From NCBI GenBank assembly GCA_031296355.1, contig JARLFX010000008.1, positions 3,253-67,252 on the forward strand: DNA of 64,000 bases. The letters run 5' to 3'. Of this stretch, positions 43,821-53,090 are shown one piece after another. The notes under the pieces are model-generated. The model searched no databases and was not told where the DNA came from. It worked only from the letters and a program-made list of their open reading frames with translations. Source of the DNA: Acidobacteriaceae bacterium (GTDB lineage: Bacteria > Acidobacteriota > Terriglobia > Terriglobales > Acidobacteriaceae). Every line of letters begins with the position of its first letter. The first letter of the stretch is position 1. The position numbers and the translations under genes are program-made.

Positions 43821-44888
43821 TCAGGCTGCCAACGTCGCGTGGTTCAGCGCCCGGGCTAGGCGCGGGGCATTGACTTGAAGCGAATAGCGACTTTCGACCC
43901 GCTGACGTCCCGCAGCCCCCATGCGCTGGCGCAAGTCAGGATTGTCGCGCAAGCAACCAAGCGCGGTCACCCATCCAGCGGGATCAGCAGACAGAAAGCC
44001 ATTAACCGCGTGCTCGACTAGAAGTTGGTTTATTCCGACCGGGGACGCCACCACAGGCCTTCCAACCCCCATATATTGCACCAGCTTATATCCGCATTTG
44101 CCGCGGGCCCAAGGTGTGTCTTCCAAAGGCATGATGCCGACATCGAAACCGGCAATGGCTTCAACCTCGGTTTCCTCGTGCCAGGCCAGATGCTCGATTT
44201 CAACACCGGGCAGCGCGAACGATCCAGCACCGACCAAGCGAAGGCGCACCTGGTGCTCGCTGCACACGGCACGCAAGGCTTCAGAGATCTGCCCGAGGTA
44301 CCCTGTCGAATTCGGTGACCCGATCCAGCCGATTGTGAAACGATCCGAGGCCTGGGGCGGAACCGCCTGATAGCGCGCCAGATCGACAACCGTCGGTAAT
44401 TGCAGGATGGCACGCGCGCCGGCACGTTCCGCCCAGGTGGCAAGATAATCATTTCCGACGACGACCAGCGCGGCCCCACGAACGATTGCGTCAAGCTTGT
44501 CGCCCAGGAGTCGCCGGATCAAGGGTTGCGAGTGGTTGGAATAACGCAGGAACCAAGCATCATCGAAATCGACGACATAGGGGATCCGGCTCAGAATGCC
44601 CCGCTCGATCCAGAACGGCAACCAGGGCAAAGCCTCTTTCTCAAGCCAGATCAGATCATAGCGACGGAGCCGTAACAGCTGGGCCAAGCGGCGGGCATAA
44701 AACCAGGCAATCCGCGCGACATTGGGCAAGCGTCCCTGATAGAGAGCTTCCAGATAGCCATCATCGAAGAATGGGGCTGGTGTGACCTCAAACCCCACCG
44801 CTTCGAGATGCGGGATATAATCGAGAAAGCGCAGCCGACTGCTGGCGCCCAACCGATCATAGCGATTAAGCAACAGAACGGCGGGCAT
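43821..44888 (-). CDS. Group 1 (GT4-like) glycosyltransferase
   Basis: A 355-residue GT-B enzyme. The N-terminal acceptor domain begins AVLLLNRYDRLGASSRLRFLDYIPHLEAVGFEV; the C-terminal donor domain has FTIGWIGSPNSTGYLGQISEAL, RLVGAG and the donor-site region GIMPLEDTPWARGKCGYKLVQYMGVGRPVVASPVGINQLLVEHAVNGFL, with the E-x7-E-like region replaced by a K-C-G-Y-K-L pattern common in this subgroup. The ATG at 44888 lies inside the end of the upstream GT2 gene (23-base overlap), so the two are coupled; an earlier start at 44963 would overlap that gene by nearly 100 bases. The enzyme would extend a surface glycan on the cytoplasmic face. Confidence 0.82.
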   Translation of the reverse strand: MPAVLLLNRYDRLGASSRLRFLDYIPHLEAVGFEVTPAPFFDDGYLEALYQGRLPNVARIAWFYARRLAQLLRLRRYDLIWLEKEALPWLPFWIERGILSRIPYVVDFDDAWFLRYSNHSQPLIRRLLGDKLDAIVRGAALVVVGNDYLATWAERAGARAILQLPTVVDLARYQAVPPQASDRFTIGWIGSPNSTGYLGQISEALRAVCSEHQVRLRLVGAGSFALPGVEIEHLAWHEETEVEAIAGFDVGIMPLEDTPWARGKCGYKLVQYMGVGRPVVASPVGINQLLVEHAVNGFLSADPAGWVTALGCLRDNPDLRQRMGAAGRQRVESRYSLQVNAPRLARALNHATLAA

Positions 44889-45834
44889 GGGCTCGACCCA
44901 AAACTTTCGGCGCGTAACTTGGCATATCTCCCCACAACATCGCAGTGCCGCGTAGAACCTCACGGGCCTCGCGCATCGAACCGTGCGCGAAGGCGCGGAC
45001 CAATCGTGCCATCGGCTCGATCACCAGGGTTACCACCATTACACTTCCCGCGCTCAGATAGCCAAAATATTTGCCAGCATACAGCATTCTGCTGCGCAGA
45101 TTATAGAACAGCCGCAAATCTTTGACTTGTGACGTCGTTCCCCCTCCGTGATGAAAGACCGCGGCCCCGCCCCAATGCACCACCGGCCAGCCGGCGAGCC
45201 AACTGCGCCGACATAGATCGACATCATCAAAATAGACGAAAAAGCGTTCATCGAAGCCGCTCAATCGCTCGAACAGGTCGCGCCGGATCAGCAAAAAGGC
45301 TCCTATAACCTGATCAACCGGCCGCGTGTCGCAATGATCCCATTCAACCATGAAATGTGGTGGAAACCAATCTGGAAACAATCGCTCCAGGCCCAAACTT
45401 TGCGCAATCAAGCGACGCGGCGTTGGAAATCGAGCACAAGTCCGCTGCGTCCTGCCTGCATCATCAACCAGCCGAATTCCCAGGATACCGATCCCGGCAT
45501 GAGCGGGAGCTTCAAGAAAGCCGACGCTATCCGTCAACGTGGTTGGAAAGAGCCTTGTATCCGGATTGAGGAACAAAATATAATCTGCGGTTGATTCCAT
45601 CGCCCCCTGGTTGCAGGCTGCGGCGAATCCTCGATTGGAAGCATTTCTAATGACCTGCAACGGAACATTATCGAACGAGGGACAATCCGGTGCCTCGTTC
45701 GAGCCATTATCAACAACAATGACCTGCCGCAAAGCCAGAGCACCACATTGCGCACTTGCGATCGAGCCGAGGCACGCAGCCAGAAATGGCCCGGAGTTCC
45801 AGTTGACAATCACGATATCGAGGCTGGGTATCAT
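44866..45834 (-). CDS. GT2 rhamnosyltransferase-like glycosyltransferase
   Basis: A 322-residue GT-A enzyme of the WbbL/rhamnosyltransferase-like group: LDIVIVNWNSGPFLAACLGSI, VIVVDNGSNEAPDC, NRGFAAACNQGAMESTADYILFLNPDTRLF with the NPD metal motif, and GAFLLIRRDLFERLSGFDERFFVYFDDVDLCRRSWLAGW, the conserved acceptor-side block. A hydrophobic segment near the C terminus (YLSAGSVMVVTLVIEPM) may anchor it to the membrane. The ATG at 45834 starts the family sequence; a longer frame to 46062 has no similarity. Its 3' end overlaps the GT4-like gene, forming a two-gene unit. The rhamnose preference is a family tendency, not a proof. Confidence 0.85.
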   Translation of the reverse strand: MIPSLDIVIVNWNSGPFLAACLGSIASAQCGALALRQVIVVDNGSNEAPDCPSFDNVPLQVIRNASNRGFAAACNQGAMESTADYILFLNPDTRLFPTTLTDSVGFLEAPAHAGIGILGIRLVDDAGRTQRTCARFPTPRRLIAQSLGLERLFPDWFPPHFMVEWDHCDTRPVDQVIGAFLLIRRDLFERLSGFDERFFVYFDDVDLCRRSWLAGWPVVHWGGAAVFHHGGGTTSQVKDLRLFYNLRSRMLYAGKYFGYLSAGSVMVVTLVIEPMARLVRAFAHGSMREAREVLRGTAMLWGDMPSYAPKVLGRAHARRSVA

Positions 45835-46349
45835 CAAACCATCTGTACGTTTAACGAACGGCGATAACCCAGGTCGCAAGGCAGAAAACGGCAGTTTGAT
45901 TTTGTCCCTCGACCGGAATACACCCAACCAACTTATCATATAGAACAATTGCTGGTCGTTCACGGGCATTCTGCGACGAGAGAGGCATATTCCCCGAGAG
46001 TGCGGCAGTCTGGCCACGGTAAACCCTTGCCAGACCAAGATAACGGAGATCCTTCGCCTCACTTAGGGTAACCTGATCGCGGTATGCGGCTTGGATCGAA
46101 CATCCCTCCGGCTCCAACCATGAGCGGCCGTCCGATTCGCAATCCCCGCTGACAGCACGACTGGCGGTAGAATAGCGTTCTAATCGCCGCTGGTGCATCC
46201 GATCAATGACGGCTTTGGCCGGATAGTCCTTGCGGGACCGTCGTCTGCCATCGTTTCGCCGGGGTCGGGTCGACGAGGCCAGGGCCGTTGTTTTGGTTCG
46301 CTGAACAGGATAAGCGTATTGGGGCGTTCCCAACACTGAGGCAAATTCA
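45835..46349. other. Divergent intergenic region, no supported gene
   Basis: These 515 bases lie between the GT2 gene (minus) and lptE (plus). Frames on the minus strand are open but have no recognisable content. A small inverted repeat TAGAA-TAGCG-TTCTA occurs near 46168. Promoters for both genes are expected, but I cannot place them with confidence. Confidence 0.4.
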
Positions 46350-46913
46350 ATGACCGCCGATATCACCAGCACGACCCCGGTGGCGGGCCCCACGGCGCCA
46401 ATCTCGCGCGGCCGCCGTCATATTCTGGCGGCGGGAGGGTTGTTGGTGACACTTGGGTTGCTGGGGGGATGCGGGTATCAGCCGGTTTATGGAAGCCGCG
46501 GTGCGGATATCGGATCTGACAAGTTGCAGAATATTGCCATCGATACGATCGCCGACCGCAGCGGCCAGGAACTGCGGAATTTATTGATCGATCGCTTCTA
46601 TCGCGTCGATCGCCCTTCAAATCCGAAATACCGTCTTTCCATCAATCTCACTTCGGCAACGGTTTCGACCGCAATCCAAAAAGATACCACGGCGACCAGG
46701 GCCCAAATGAGCTTGGTTGCCTCTTATACACTTTTCAATAAGGCAGACGGAAAATCTTTATTTTCAACGAATAGTCGTGCAATTGTCGACTTCAATATCC
46801 TGAGCACACAATATGGTTCTTTGGTAACCCAACAGGATGCGACGGATCGTGGCATTGCCCTGATTGCCGACGATATCGCATTACGGCTGGCGTTGTATTT
46901 TGATCGAGTGTAG
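46350..46913 (+). CDS. lptE: LPS-assembly lipoprotein LptE-like
   Basis: A 187-residue outer-membrane lipoprotein. After a basic start, a hydrophobic signal ends in a lipobox LLGGC followed by GYQPVYG, the signature of LptE/RlpB proteins. The mature domain has the alternating beta pattern of the family (LRNLLIDRFYRV, YRLSINLTSATVSTAIQKDTTATRAQMSLVASYTLFN). LptE plugs the LptD barrel that inserts lipopolysaccharide in the outer membrane. It is usually found between leuS and holA; here it lies alone among glycan genes, with no LptD nearby. The start has TGAGG nine bases upstream. A second copy elsewhere in the genome cannot be excluded. Confidence 0.83.
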   Translation: MTADITSTTPVAGPTAPISRGRRHILAAGGLLVTLGLLGGCGYQPVYGSRGADIGSDKLQNIAIDTIADRSGQELRNLLIDRFYRVDRPSNPKYRLSINLTSATVSTAIQKDTTATRAQMSLVASYTLFNKADGKSLFSTNSRAIVDFNILSTQYGSLVTQQDATDRGIALIADDIALRLALYFDRV

Positions 46914-47597
46914 TTAATTGTCAATGTTTCTGATTGGATATTAGTGCATGATCTGCATGATGGGAGCATGATTTTTCTTATGCCCGTATCAGTCATTTAA
47001 CCCAGGGCTCTTCCATGTCACCACAATAACATGTCTGAAAAATATTCGTAAAAGCCTGTAAAGCCGAGAGAGGATGCCAACTGGTGCCGGTCGTGAGAAA
47101 ATCAGCGGAAAATCGAGAAAAACACCGATCTTCTGGACTTTTGCCGCAGCCGATCTGGTCAAATGGGCCAAGATAGCGCTGAGTTTCTCATCGATGGTTA
47201 CCGCGTGCTTCCCGTAATCAATCCTGATGGATGGAAACGATCGCGGCGCCGTATCTCGGTTCGTCGCGCTCGTTTCTGGGCGGAACTCACGACGCCCGGA
47301 TTTCCTCCGAGAATCAGTGTCGTTTTATGGCTGGAACGGTAAGAAACCCGTGTTGGTTATGTCGGAAATACGATCTGTCCCGAAGCATGGGGAATCAGAA
47401 AAATGGCGCCTTTGACGCGGCTGTGGCTACGACACATGTGAGATACGTCCGTGCATTGGCATCTTTAATCACGACAAATTCGACACATGATGTCGTTTTT
47501 TATCATGCTGTGCAGTTAATAGAGGATTTTTTGTGGAGATTCCTGACGATTCATGGTCGTCACGACGACAACGCCGTTTACAAAAATGGTCAATGAA
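46914..47597. other. AT-rich intergenic region with repeat, no supported gene
   Basis: These 684 bases contain the inverted-repeat element listed next (47094-47190) and open frames of 60-120 codons without recognisable content. A short hairpin CGACA-CATGA-TGTCG followed by six T (47481-47501) lies 100 bases before the flippase gene and could be a weak terminator or attenuator. Confidence 0.4.
47094..47190. repeat. Short inverted-repeat element sharing a motif with the region after gspD
   Basis: GAGAAAATCAGCG at 47094-47106 is matched about 70 bases later by a near-inverted copy GCGCTGAGTTTCTC (about 47176-47189). The same motif occurs twice at 59864 and 59886. It could be a relic of transposon ends or a MITE-like element. 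Confidence 0.4.
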
Positions 47598-48860
47598 ATG
47601 AGTTCACTCAAAAAGCAACTTTCATCGAACATAATCGTTTTATTTTTGCTTAATATCGGAAATGCTCTTGCATATTTATTTCAACTTTTTATCGCTCGTC
47701 AAATGGTGCCAACGGAATATGGGGAATTCAATTCCCTGAATTCGCTTATGATGGTTCTGTCTGCTGCATCAAGCGCGGTGCCGATGATCACGGCTCGCTT
47801 CATCGTGCCGGCTGCGGTCCAAAGCCAAGGTCACATTCGCGGTGTCTTGGATGCCGGGCTGCGGATCATGGGTGTTGTGGGATTGGCAGTCGTGCTGATC
47901 GGAGGGGTCGCGATCCCTTGGCTTCAGGATTATCTCCATGTCAATGATCTTTTGATTTTGGTCATGGTTCTGCTGATTTGCGGGCTTACGCTGGTGTATT
48001 CTGTTCCGATTGGCGTTCTGCAAGGAACGGGTCGCTACATCCCCATGTCAATGGTCATCAACAGCGTCCCAGGGGGACGCTTGCTCGGTGCTATTGTGCT
48101 CGTAGGGTGGATGGGAATGGGATTGCGGGGCGCCATATTGGGTTGTCTGCTCAGTTGTCTTCTGGCATTCTCTTTGGGAATGTCTTATCTCCGAAATTTA
48201 TATCGCCATCCTGCCGAAACGATACCGGAAATGAGCTTCACAGAATTATGGAATTGCGCAAGACCACTTGTTCTCGGGACGACATTGATCGTGTTCCTTG
48301 GAAATATCGATGTAATTTTTGTTCGTCACTATTGCGAACCAGTGATATCTGGACTTTATGCGACAGCATCTATTATTGGGCGTATTGCCAATTTGTTCCC
48401 TGGCGTTTTAATATCATTGCTGTTTCCGGAAGTCGTTCGGGAGGGAAATCGTGGGGATGGTAACACTCACATTCTCTGGATCAATCTTGGCCTCACTGTG
48501 GCCATCGGTGGTGGAATTTCGTTGTTATTTACGCTATGGCCACAATACATCATTGTCACGTTAATGGGAGAATCGTATCGACAAAGCGGTAATTATTTAG
48601 GAATCATTGCATTTACGATGGCTATTTTGGCTGTATGTAACACAGTATTTACATATTTGTTGGGTCGTGGTGACTATAGATCGCTTTATATTCTTTCTAC
48701 TGGATCTATTGTGTTTGTCATACTTGTGATGATTTATCATGATTCACCACAGACCATCATTCATCTGCTGTTGGGGTCGCTGGTTGGCGTTTGCGTTATT
48801 GCAGCATTGCGCCTGGGGCGTGCAAGCGGGAAGGCGACATCTGTGCTGCGGCAAGGCTGA
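47598..48860 (+). CDS. Wzx-like polysaccharide flippase
   Basis: A 420-residue polytopic protein of the MATE-like polysaccharide transporter fold, with about 12 predicted helices. The N terminus (SSLKKQLSSNIIVLFLLNIGNALAYLFQLFIARQMVPTEYGEFNSLNSLMMVLSAASSA) is the hallmark of Wzx/RfbX flippases, which move undecaprenyl-linked oligosaccharides across the inner membrane. Charged residues fall in loops as usual (PTEYGEF, GRYIPMSM). The start is one of ATGs 47586 and 47598; neither has a strong ribosome site. The gene is AT-rich compared with the surroundings, as is common for flippases. No Wzy polymerase or Wzz is recognised nearby, although the 196-3474 membrane protein could fill a related role. 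Confidence 0.85.
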   Translation: MSSLKKQLSSNIIVLFLLNIGNALAYLFQLFIARQMVPTEYGEFNSLNSLMMVLSAASSAVPMITARFIVPAAVQSQGHIRGVLDAGLRIMGVVGLAVVLIGGVAIPWLQDYLHVNDLLILVMVLLICGLTLVYSVPIGVLQGTGRYIPMSMVINSVPGGRLLGAIVLVGWMGMGLRGAILGCLLSCLLAFSLGMSYLRNLYRHPAETIPEMSFTELWNCARPLVLGTTLIVFLGNIDVIFVRHYCEPVISGLYATASIIGRIANLFPGVLISLLFPEVVREGNRGDGNTHILWINLGLTVAIGGGISLLFTLWPQYIIVTLMGESYRQSGNYLGIIAFTMAILAVCNTVFTYLLGRGDYRSLYILSTGSIVFVILVMIYHDSPQTIIHLLLGSLVGVCVIAALRLGRASGKATSVLRQG

Positions 48861-49091
48861 TCGGGTGCCTGTGGCGTCAATGAGCGGAGAGAGGCGGGAC
48901 TGCTCTTCGGGCGGGGGCGTATCGTCGTTGGCGCGGCAGGAGTGTCGCCAATTTCCTGGGCCTCTCGTCAACGCTCTGGTATTTCCGCGCGACCGGTGCC
49001 ATGGTGCGGGCGGATTGGGAAAGCTATGAATTGCCGCGTCTGCCATGTCGAAACGTTCAACATTCGTCGAAACGGGTAAGTAGCGCGAGCC

Positions 49092-50855
49092 ATGAAAATC
49101 ACTCCGAATCTGGCTGTTGCTGTGCCGGACCAAGTCTCGGCTGGTGTCTCGGGCCCGCGACCGGCAACCGCGTGCCATCTACCGATTGGCCAGCTTCTTG
49201 TTGAAGACGGTGTCATCGGCCAGGACGATTTGAATCGTGCCCTTGCATTCCAGCAAACCTACCGGGGACGCTTGGGGGCGATCCTGGTTCGACTGGGTGC
49301 CGTCGCCGAAGATCGGTTATTGGCGGTGCTGTCCCGGCAGCTCAATCTGCCCGTCATCAGTGGGGACCTGATGCCGATCGATTCGGCGACCTATACCGGG
49401 ACGATGGAAGCATCGGGCTATGGTCTGGAATGGTGGCTCGATCAGGAGGCCTTGGTTTGGCGGGATGTCGATGGTCAGCTCGTCTGCGTCGCGCGGGATC
49501 CGATTCAACCCAGTCTGCAGGAATGCGTGGCCGCGGCTTATGCTGAACCCGTTCTGTGGGGATTGGTTCTTACCCAGGATCTCGACCGAACGTTGGACCT
49601 ACTGCAGCAATCGCTGAGCCGTGGCCATGTCAGTATTGCGGACGAAATCAGTCATTTGCGCGAGTTGGCGGAGGAAGCCCCCGTCGTCGAACTCGTCAAC
49701 AATGTGGTGTCCCAGGCCTTCAATGAACGGGCTTCTGACGTCCATATCGAACCGGGGGAACGGCAATTTCGAGTCCGATACCGCATTGATGGCGTGCTGC
49801 AGACACGATTATCGCTGCCGCGTGATCGTTTCGATGCCGTCGCCTCGCGCGTCAAGCTGATCTCGGGTCTCGATATCGCCGAACGGCGCCTGCCCCAGGA
49901 TGGCCGCCTGAGTATGCGGATCAGCGGCGAAGAGATCGATATCCGCGTCTCGTCGCTACCCGGAACCTGGGGCGAAAGCCTGGTCATGCGCTTGTTGCCC
50001 AAGGAACGGCGAGAGTTCCGGCTCGATCTTCTCGGCATGGCCGGCGGGGATCTCGAACGCTATCGGGGTTGGGTTCGTGAGCCCCACGGGATTATCCTGG
50101 TCACGGGTCCGACCGGTTCCGGCAAGTCAACGACACTCTACGCGACTCTGGAAGAGATCAACGACGGAACCAGCAAGATCATCACCGTCGAAGAACCGGT
50201 CGAGTATAATATTCCCGGCGTCAATCAGGTTCAGGCCCACGCCGAGATAGGCTATACCTTTGCACGGGCGTTGCGCGCCATCCTGCGTCAGGACCCCGAT
50301 CGCATCATGATCGGTGAAATCCGTGATCTCGAAACGGCGGAAATCGCGGTGCAGTCGGCCCTGACGGGCCACATGGTGTTTTCAACCCTTCATACCAACG
50401 ATGCCCTCAGCGCTTTCACACGCCTGATTGACATGGGGGTCGAACCGTTTCTGATCGCCTCTTCGGTTCGGGCGGTGATGGCACAACGTCTGGTCCGTCG
50501 GCTCTGTGACCAATGTGCCGTCCCTGAAACCGTCGCCCCCCAACTTGTTCAGCAGATGACCGAGCTGCAGCGCCGGGATCCGAGCCTGATAACACAACCC
50601 CCGGCTTGGCGGCGGGCCGTTGGCTGTCCGACTTGCCAGGGGATCGGCTATCGCGGCCGGCTCGGTATCTATGAGCTGGTTGGCGTTACCCCCGAGTTGC
50701 ATGACGGAATCTTGAAGCGCTCCACCGCCCATGACCTTAACATCATTGCCCGCGATCAGGGATACCATACCTTGCGAGAGGATGGTCTGGTGAAAGCCTG
50801 GCAAGGCCAAACCACGGTCGAGGAAGTGTTGCGGGTCACGGGTCTCTCCGTCTAA
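49092..50855 (+). CDS. gspE: Type II secretion ATPase GspE
   Basis: A 587-residue cytoplasmic hexameric ATPase that powers pseudopilus assembly. The N1E domain (about 25-190, IGQLLVEDGVIGQDDLNRALAFQQTYRGRLGAILVRLGAV) precedes a catalytic core with Walker A GPTGSGKSTT at about 338, the Asp box (VEEPVEYNIPGVNQVQ), Walker B RIMIGEIRD at about 401, the His box FSTLHTNDAL and a zinc site of two CxxC pairs (LCDQC at about 471, GCPTC at about 511). All catalytic blocks are intact. It leads an eleven-gene plus-strand operon, with gspF 15 bases downstream. The ATG follows a weak GCGAG site. The order E-first is that of Xanthomonas xps and not of C-first systems. Confidence 0.95.
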   Translation: MKITPNLAVAVPDQVSAGVSGPRPATACHLPIGQLLVEDGVIGQDDLNRALAFQQTYRGRLGAILVRLGAVAEDRLLAVLSRQLNLPVISGDLMPIDSATYTGTMEASGYGLEWWLDQEALVWRDVDGQLVCVARDPIQPSLQECVAAAYAEPVLWGLVLTQDLDRTLDLLQQSLSRGHVSIADEISHLRELAEEAPVVELVNNVVSQAFNERASDVHIEPGERQFRVRYRIDGVLQTRLSLPRDRFDAVASRVKLISGLDIAERRLPQDGRLSMRISGEEIDIRVSSLPGTWGESLVMRLLPKERREFRLDLLGMAGGDLERYRGWVREPHGIILVTGPTGSGKSTTLYATLEEINDGTSKIITVEEPVEYNIPGVNQVQAHAEIGYTFARALRAILRQDPDRIMIGEIRDLETAEIAVQSALTGHMVFSTLHTNDALSAFTRLIDMGVEPFLIASSVRAVMAQRLVRRLCDQCAVPETVAPQLVQQMTELQRRDPSLITQPPAWRRAVGCPTCQGIGYRGRLGIYELVGVTPELHDGILKRSTAHDLNIIARDQGYHTLREDGLVKAWQGQTTVEEVLRVTGLSV

Positions 50856-50870
50856 CCGTAGCGGTTTGGA

Positions 50871-52094
50871 ATGCTCAGATTCACCTATGAAGCGGTCAAT
50901 GCCGATGGCAGCGAGGTCACCGGCCAGATCGAGGCTGAAACCGAGCGAGGAGCTCAGCGGGAGCTGCGTCGGCGCGGTCTGGTCCCTGTCGGGATTAGAG
51001 AGGCCTCGGCAGCGGATAGTGCCGCGAGCGCTGGCGGTCGTCGGAAAAAAAGCCGAAAATCAACCAAGAACCAGGATCGCATCAATACCCTGAAGGAATT
51101 GACGGTGTTGCTGGAGGCCGGAGTTAATCTGCCAAGTGCCATCCAGTCATTGGCTGAGACCCGGGCTCAGGCGGATTTGGCCGAAGCCTTGACCGCTGTT
51201 GGTCGGGATTTGCGTCAGGGGCGGAAATTGTCGGTGGCAATGCGCGCCAATATGCCGAATCTGCCCGGCTACATCTATCAGCTGATCGAAGCTGGCGAAA
51301 TGACCGGTCAGCTGCGCAATTCCATGCGCGACGGCGTCGCCCAGATGGAATATGAAGAAAGAATAAGAAACGATTTGCGTAATGCACTCGTTTATCCCTC
51401 TGTTCTTGTGTTTTCCGGGGTTGGCGCTGTTTCTTTCATTTTTATTGTCGTTGTTCCTCGTTTTGCCGATATGTTTAAAAACAATCCTAAGAGTCTGCCC
51501 TGGTTATCAAAAGTTGTTCTTAATACCGGCATGTTCGTTCGAGGTAATATTCTTGCCGTTGGCCTCGTTGCTTTCCTGCTGGTCTTGATCGGCACGATGT
51601 TGCTCCGTCGTCGATCGGTACAGCAGTGGCTGTTCGAGTTGTCGATGAGCGTGCCGCTCCTGGGCCCCTGGTTGATGGAGGCTGAAACCGGGCGGTGGAG
51701 CAGTATGTTGTCGACGCTGCTGACCAACAAGATCCCGTTACTGGGCAGTCTGGAGCTGGCACGCGGTGCGCTGCGATCGGTGGCGATGCAGGCGCGATTG
51801 GGGCAAGTCGAACGCTCGGTACGCAGCGGCATGCCCGTGGCCAAAGCACTGGAGGAATACTCGCATTTCGGGGCAACAATCGTCAATTTGGTTCGCGTTG
51901 GTGAAAAAGCAGGCAATTTGCCGGAAATGTTGCGCTCGGCGGCGACCCTGTGCGAGCAAACCGGCCGAGATCGCATGAAGCGTTTGCTGCTGCTGATCGA
52001 ACCAGCGGCGATCCTGATTATCGGTGCCGTCATTGGCGTCATCATGACGGCCATAATTCTGGCCATAACCAGTATCAGTGATATCCCGCTATAA
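50871..52094 (+). CDS. gspF: Type II secretion inner-membrane platform protein GspF
   Basis: A 407-residue protein with two T2SSF domains, each a helical bundle followed by a transmembrane segment. Conserved parts include RINTLKELTVLLEAGVNLPSAIQSLAE, PGYIYQLIEAGEMTGQL and VYPSVLVFSGVGAVSFIFIVVVPRFADMF in the first half, and GRWSSMLSTLLTNKIPLLGSLELARGAL and VNLVRVGEKAGNLPEML in the second. It ends in a third hydrophobic helix (IGAVIGVIMTAIILAITSI). It contacts GspE and GspL to transmit force. A short basic linker near residues 55-65 (GGRRKKSRKSTKNQ) is unusual. The gspG gene begins close to its 3' end. Confidence 0.95.
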   Translation: MLRFTYEAVNADGSEVTGQIEAETERGAQRELRRRGLVPVGIREASAADSAASAGGRRKKSRKSTKNQDRINTLKELTVLLEAGVNLPSAIQSLAETRAQADLAEALTAVGRDLRQGRKLSVAMRANMPNLPGYIYQLIEAGEMTGQLRNSMRDGVAQMEYEERIRNDLRNALVYPSVLVFSGVGAVSFIFIVVVPRFADMFKNNPKSLPWLSKVVLNTGMFVRGNILAVGLVAFLLVLIGTMLLRRRSVQQWLFELSMSVPLLGPWLMEAETGRWSSMLSTLLTNKIPLLGSLELARGALRSVAMQARLGQVERSVRSGMPVAKALEEYSHFGATIVNLVRVGEKAGNLPEMLRSAATLCEQTGRDRMKRLLLLIEPAAILIIGAVIGVIMTAIILAITSISDIPL

Positions 52095-52125
52095 ACGGCG
52101 GGTTCAGACATTTGGAGTGGATATC

Positions 52126-52608
52126 GTGGAGAACGTACTTATCATTCTGCAGCGGCGGCGTGGGCAAAGTGATCGGTTTGGCATTCAGGCCGGATTCACG
52201 CTGTTGGAATTGCTGATCGTTCTGGTCATCATCGGCATGCTCGGCGGTTTGGTGGGACCCCGGTTGCTGGATCGTCTCGATCGTTCCAAGGTTGCAACCG
52301 CTGAAACCCAGGTTCGGATGTTGAAAGCCGGCCTCGATACGATGCGCCTGGATATCGGTCGCTATCCGACTGCGGAGGAGGGGTTACAGCTTCTGATCAC
52401 AGCGCCAACCGATCCGACGCTCCGTCTGGTCTGGAAAGGACCCTATCTGGAACAGGATTTGCCCAAGGACCCCTGGGGGCATCCCTATTTCTATGATCCA
52501 GCCGGACGTGATCTGAATTCGATCGCTCTCTACAGCCTCGGGCCCGATGGCAAGGCTCCCACGGAAGGTAATAACAATGTTATCGGGATGCCGCCGCGTT
52601 CCTATTGA
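52126..52608 (+). CDS. gspG: Major pseudopilin GspG
   Basis: A 160-residue prepilin with the peptidase site QAG|FTLLELLIVLVIIGMLGGLVGPRLL (E at mature +5), then the GspG-specific C-terminal region (YPTAEEGLQLLI, KGPYL, LPKDPWGHPYFYDPAG, IALYSLGPDGK), which carries the calcium-binding loop. It polymerises into the pseudopilus that pushes substrates through the secretin. A GTG at 52126 is used because GGAG lies eight bases before it, giving a 23-residue leader. The longer frame starts with ATG at 52078 inside gspF and lacks a ribosome site, so that start is second choice. The prepilin peptidase GspO/PilD required for processing is not in the window. Confidence 0.92.
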   Translation: MENVLIILQRRRGQSDRFGIQAGFTLLELLIVLVIIGMLGGLVGPRLLDRLDRSKVATAETQVRMLKAGLDTMRLDIGRYPTAEEGLQLLITAPTDPTLRLVWKGPYLEQDLPKDPWGHPYFYDPAGRDLNSIALYSLGPDGKAPTEGNNNVIGMPPRSY

Positions 52609-53044
52609 TCCTGACTTGCGCGCGCATTCCGGTCATGCCGGTTTCACATTGCTTGAAATGATGATCGCGTTGGTTGTGATGATGCTGATCGGAGGATTGG
52701 CCATGCCGCGATTGGGGCAGTTTGTTGATCGTCTGGCGTTTTCAATGCGACGAGCCAGTGTCGAGCGGCAACTGACCCATCTGGGGCGTCATGCCGTCGA
52801 TGAGGGGCGGGATCTGGATCTCGAAACATGGCCGCCGGCACAGATTGATGTCTACGGGAACCCAACGTCGTCAACGACAGAGCAGCTGATCGATTTGCCA
52901 AATGGATGGCGGTTGGTTGTAAATGGATCAATTCACTATCGTTTTGACGGTGTCTGCAGCGGCGGAACGCTAAGTGTGATCATTGGCCAGTCTTCTTATG
53001 CCTATACCTTGGCTGCGCCCTTGTGCCATCCGGTGCTGTCTTGA
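52577..53044 (+). CDS. gspH: Minor pseudopilin GspH
   Basis: A 155-residue prepilin. The leader ends in HSGHAG and the mature helix is FTLLEMMIALVVMMLIGGLAMPRLGQF with the conserved Glu at +5. The following beta-rich globular part (RRASVERQLTHLGRHAVDEGRDL, NGSIHYRFDGVCSGGTLSVIIG) fits GspH in size and place. The ATG at 52577 has GGAAGG eight bases upstream and lies inside the end of gspG (32-base overlap). GspH sits near the pseudopilus tip with I, J and K. Two cysteines (CSGG and LCHP) may form a disulphide. The assignment rests on prepilin signature plus operon order. Confidence 0.85.
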   Translation: MLSGCRRVPIDPDLRAHSGHAGFTLLEMMIALVVMMLIGGLAMPRLGQFVDRLAFSMRRASVERQLTHLGRHAVDEGRDLDLETWPPAQIDVYGNPTSSTTEQLIDLPNGWRLVVNGSIHYRFDGVCSGGTLSVIIGQSSYAYTLAAPLCHPVLS

Positions 53045-53090
53045 TCGGAAGCGGTCGGTTTTTTGGAGTTCCCGGCAGCGGAGGATTCGG

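Noticed and set aside
45851..46393. 180-codon minus-strand frame before the GT2 gene
   Set aside because: No similarity, no ribosome site, and it overlaps the GT2 and lptE starts; judged non-coding.
47231..47596. 121-codon plus-strand frame before the flippase
   Set aside because: No recognisable motif, no ribosome site, and it overlaps the leader hairpin; treated as non-coding.
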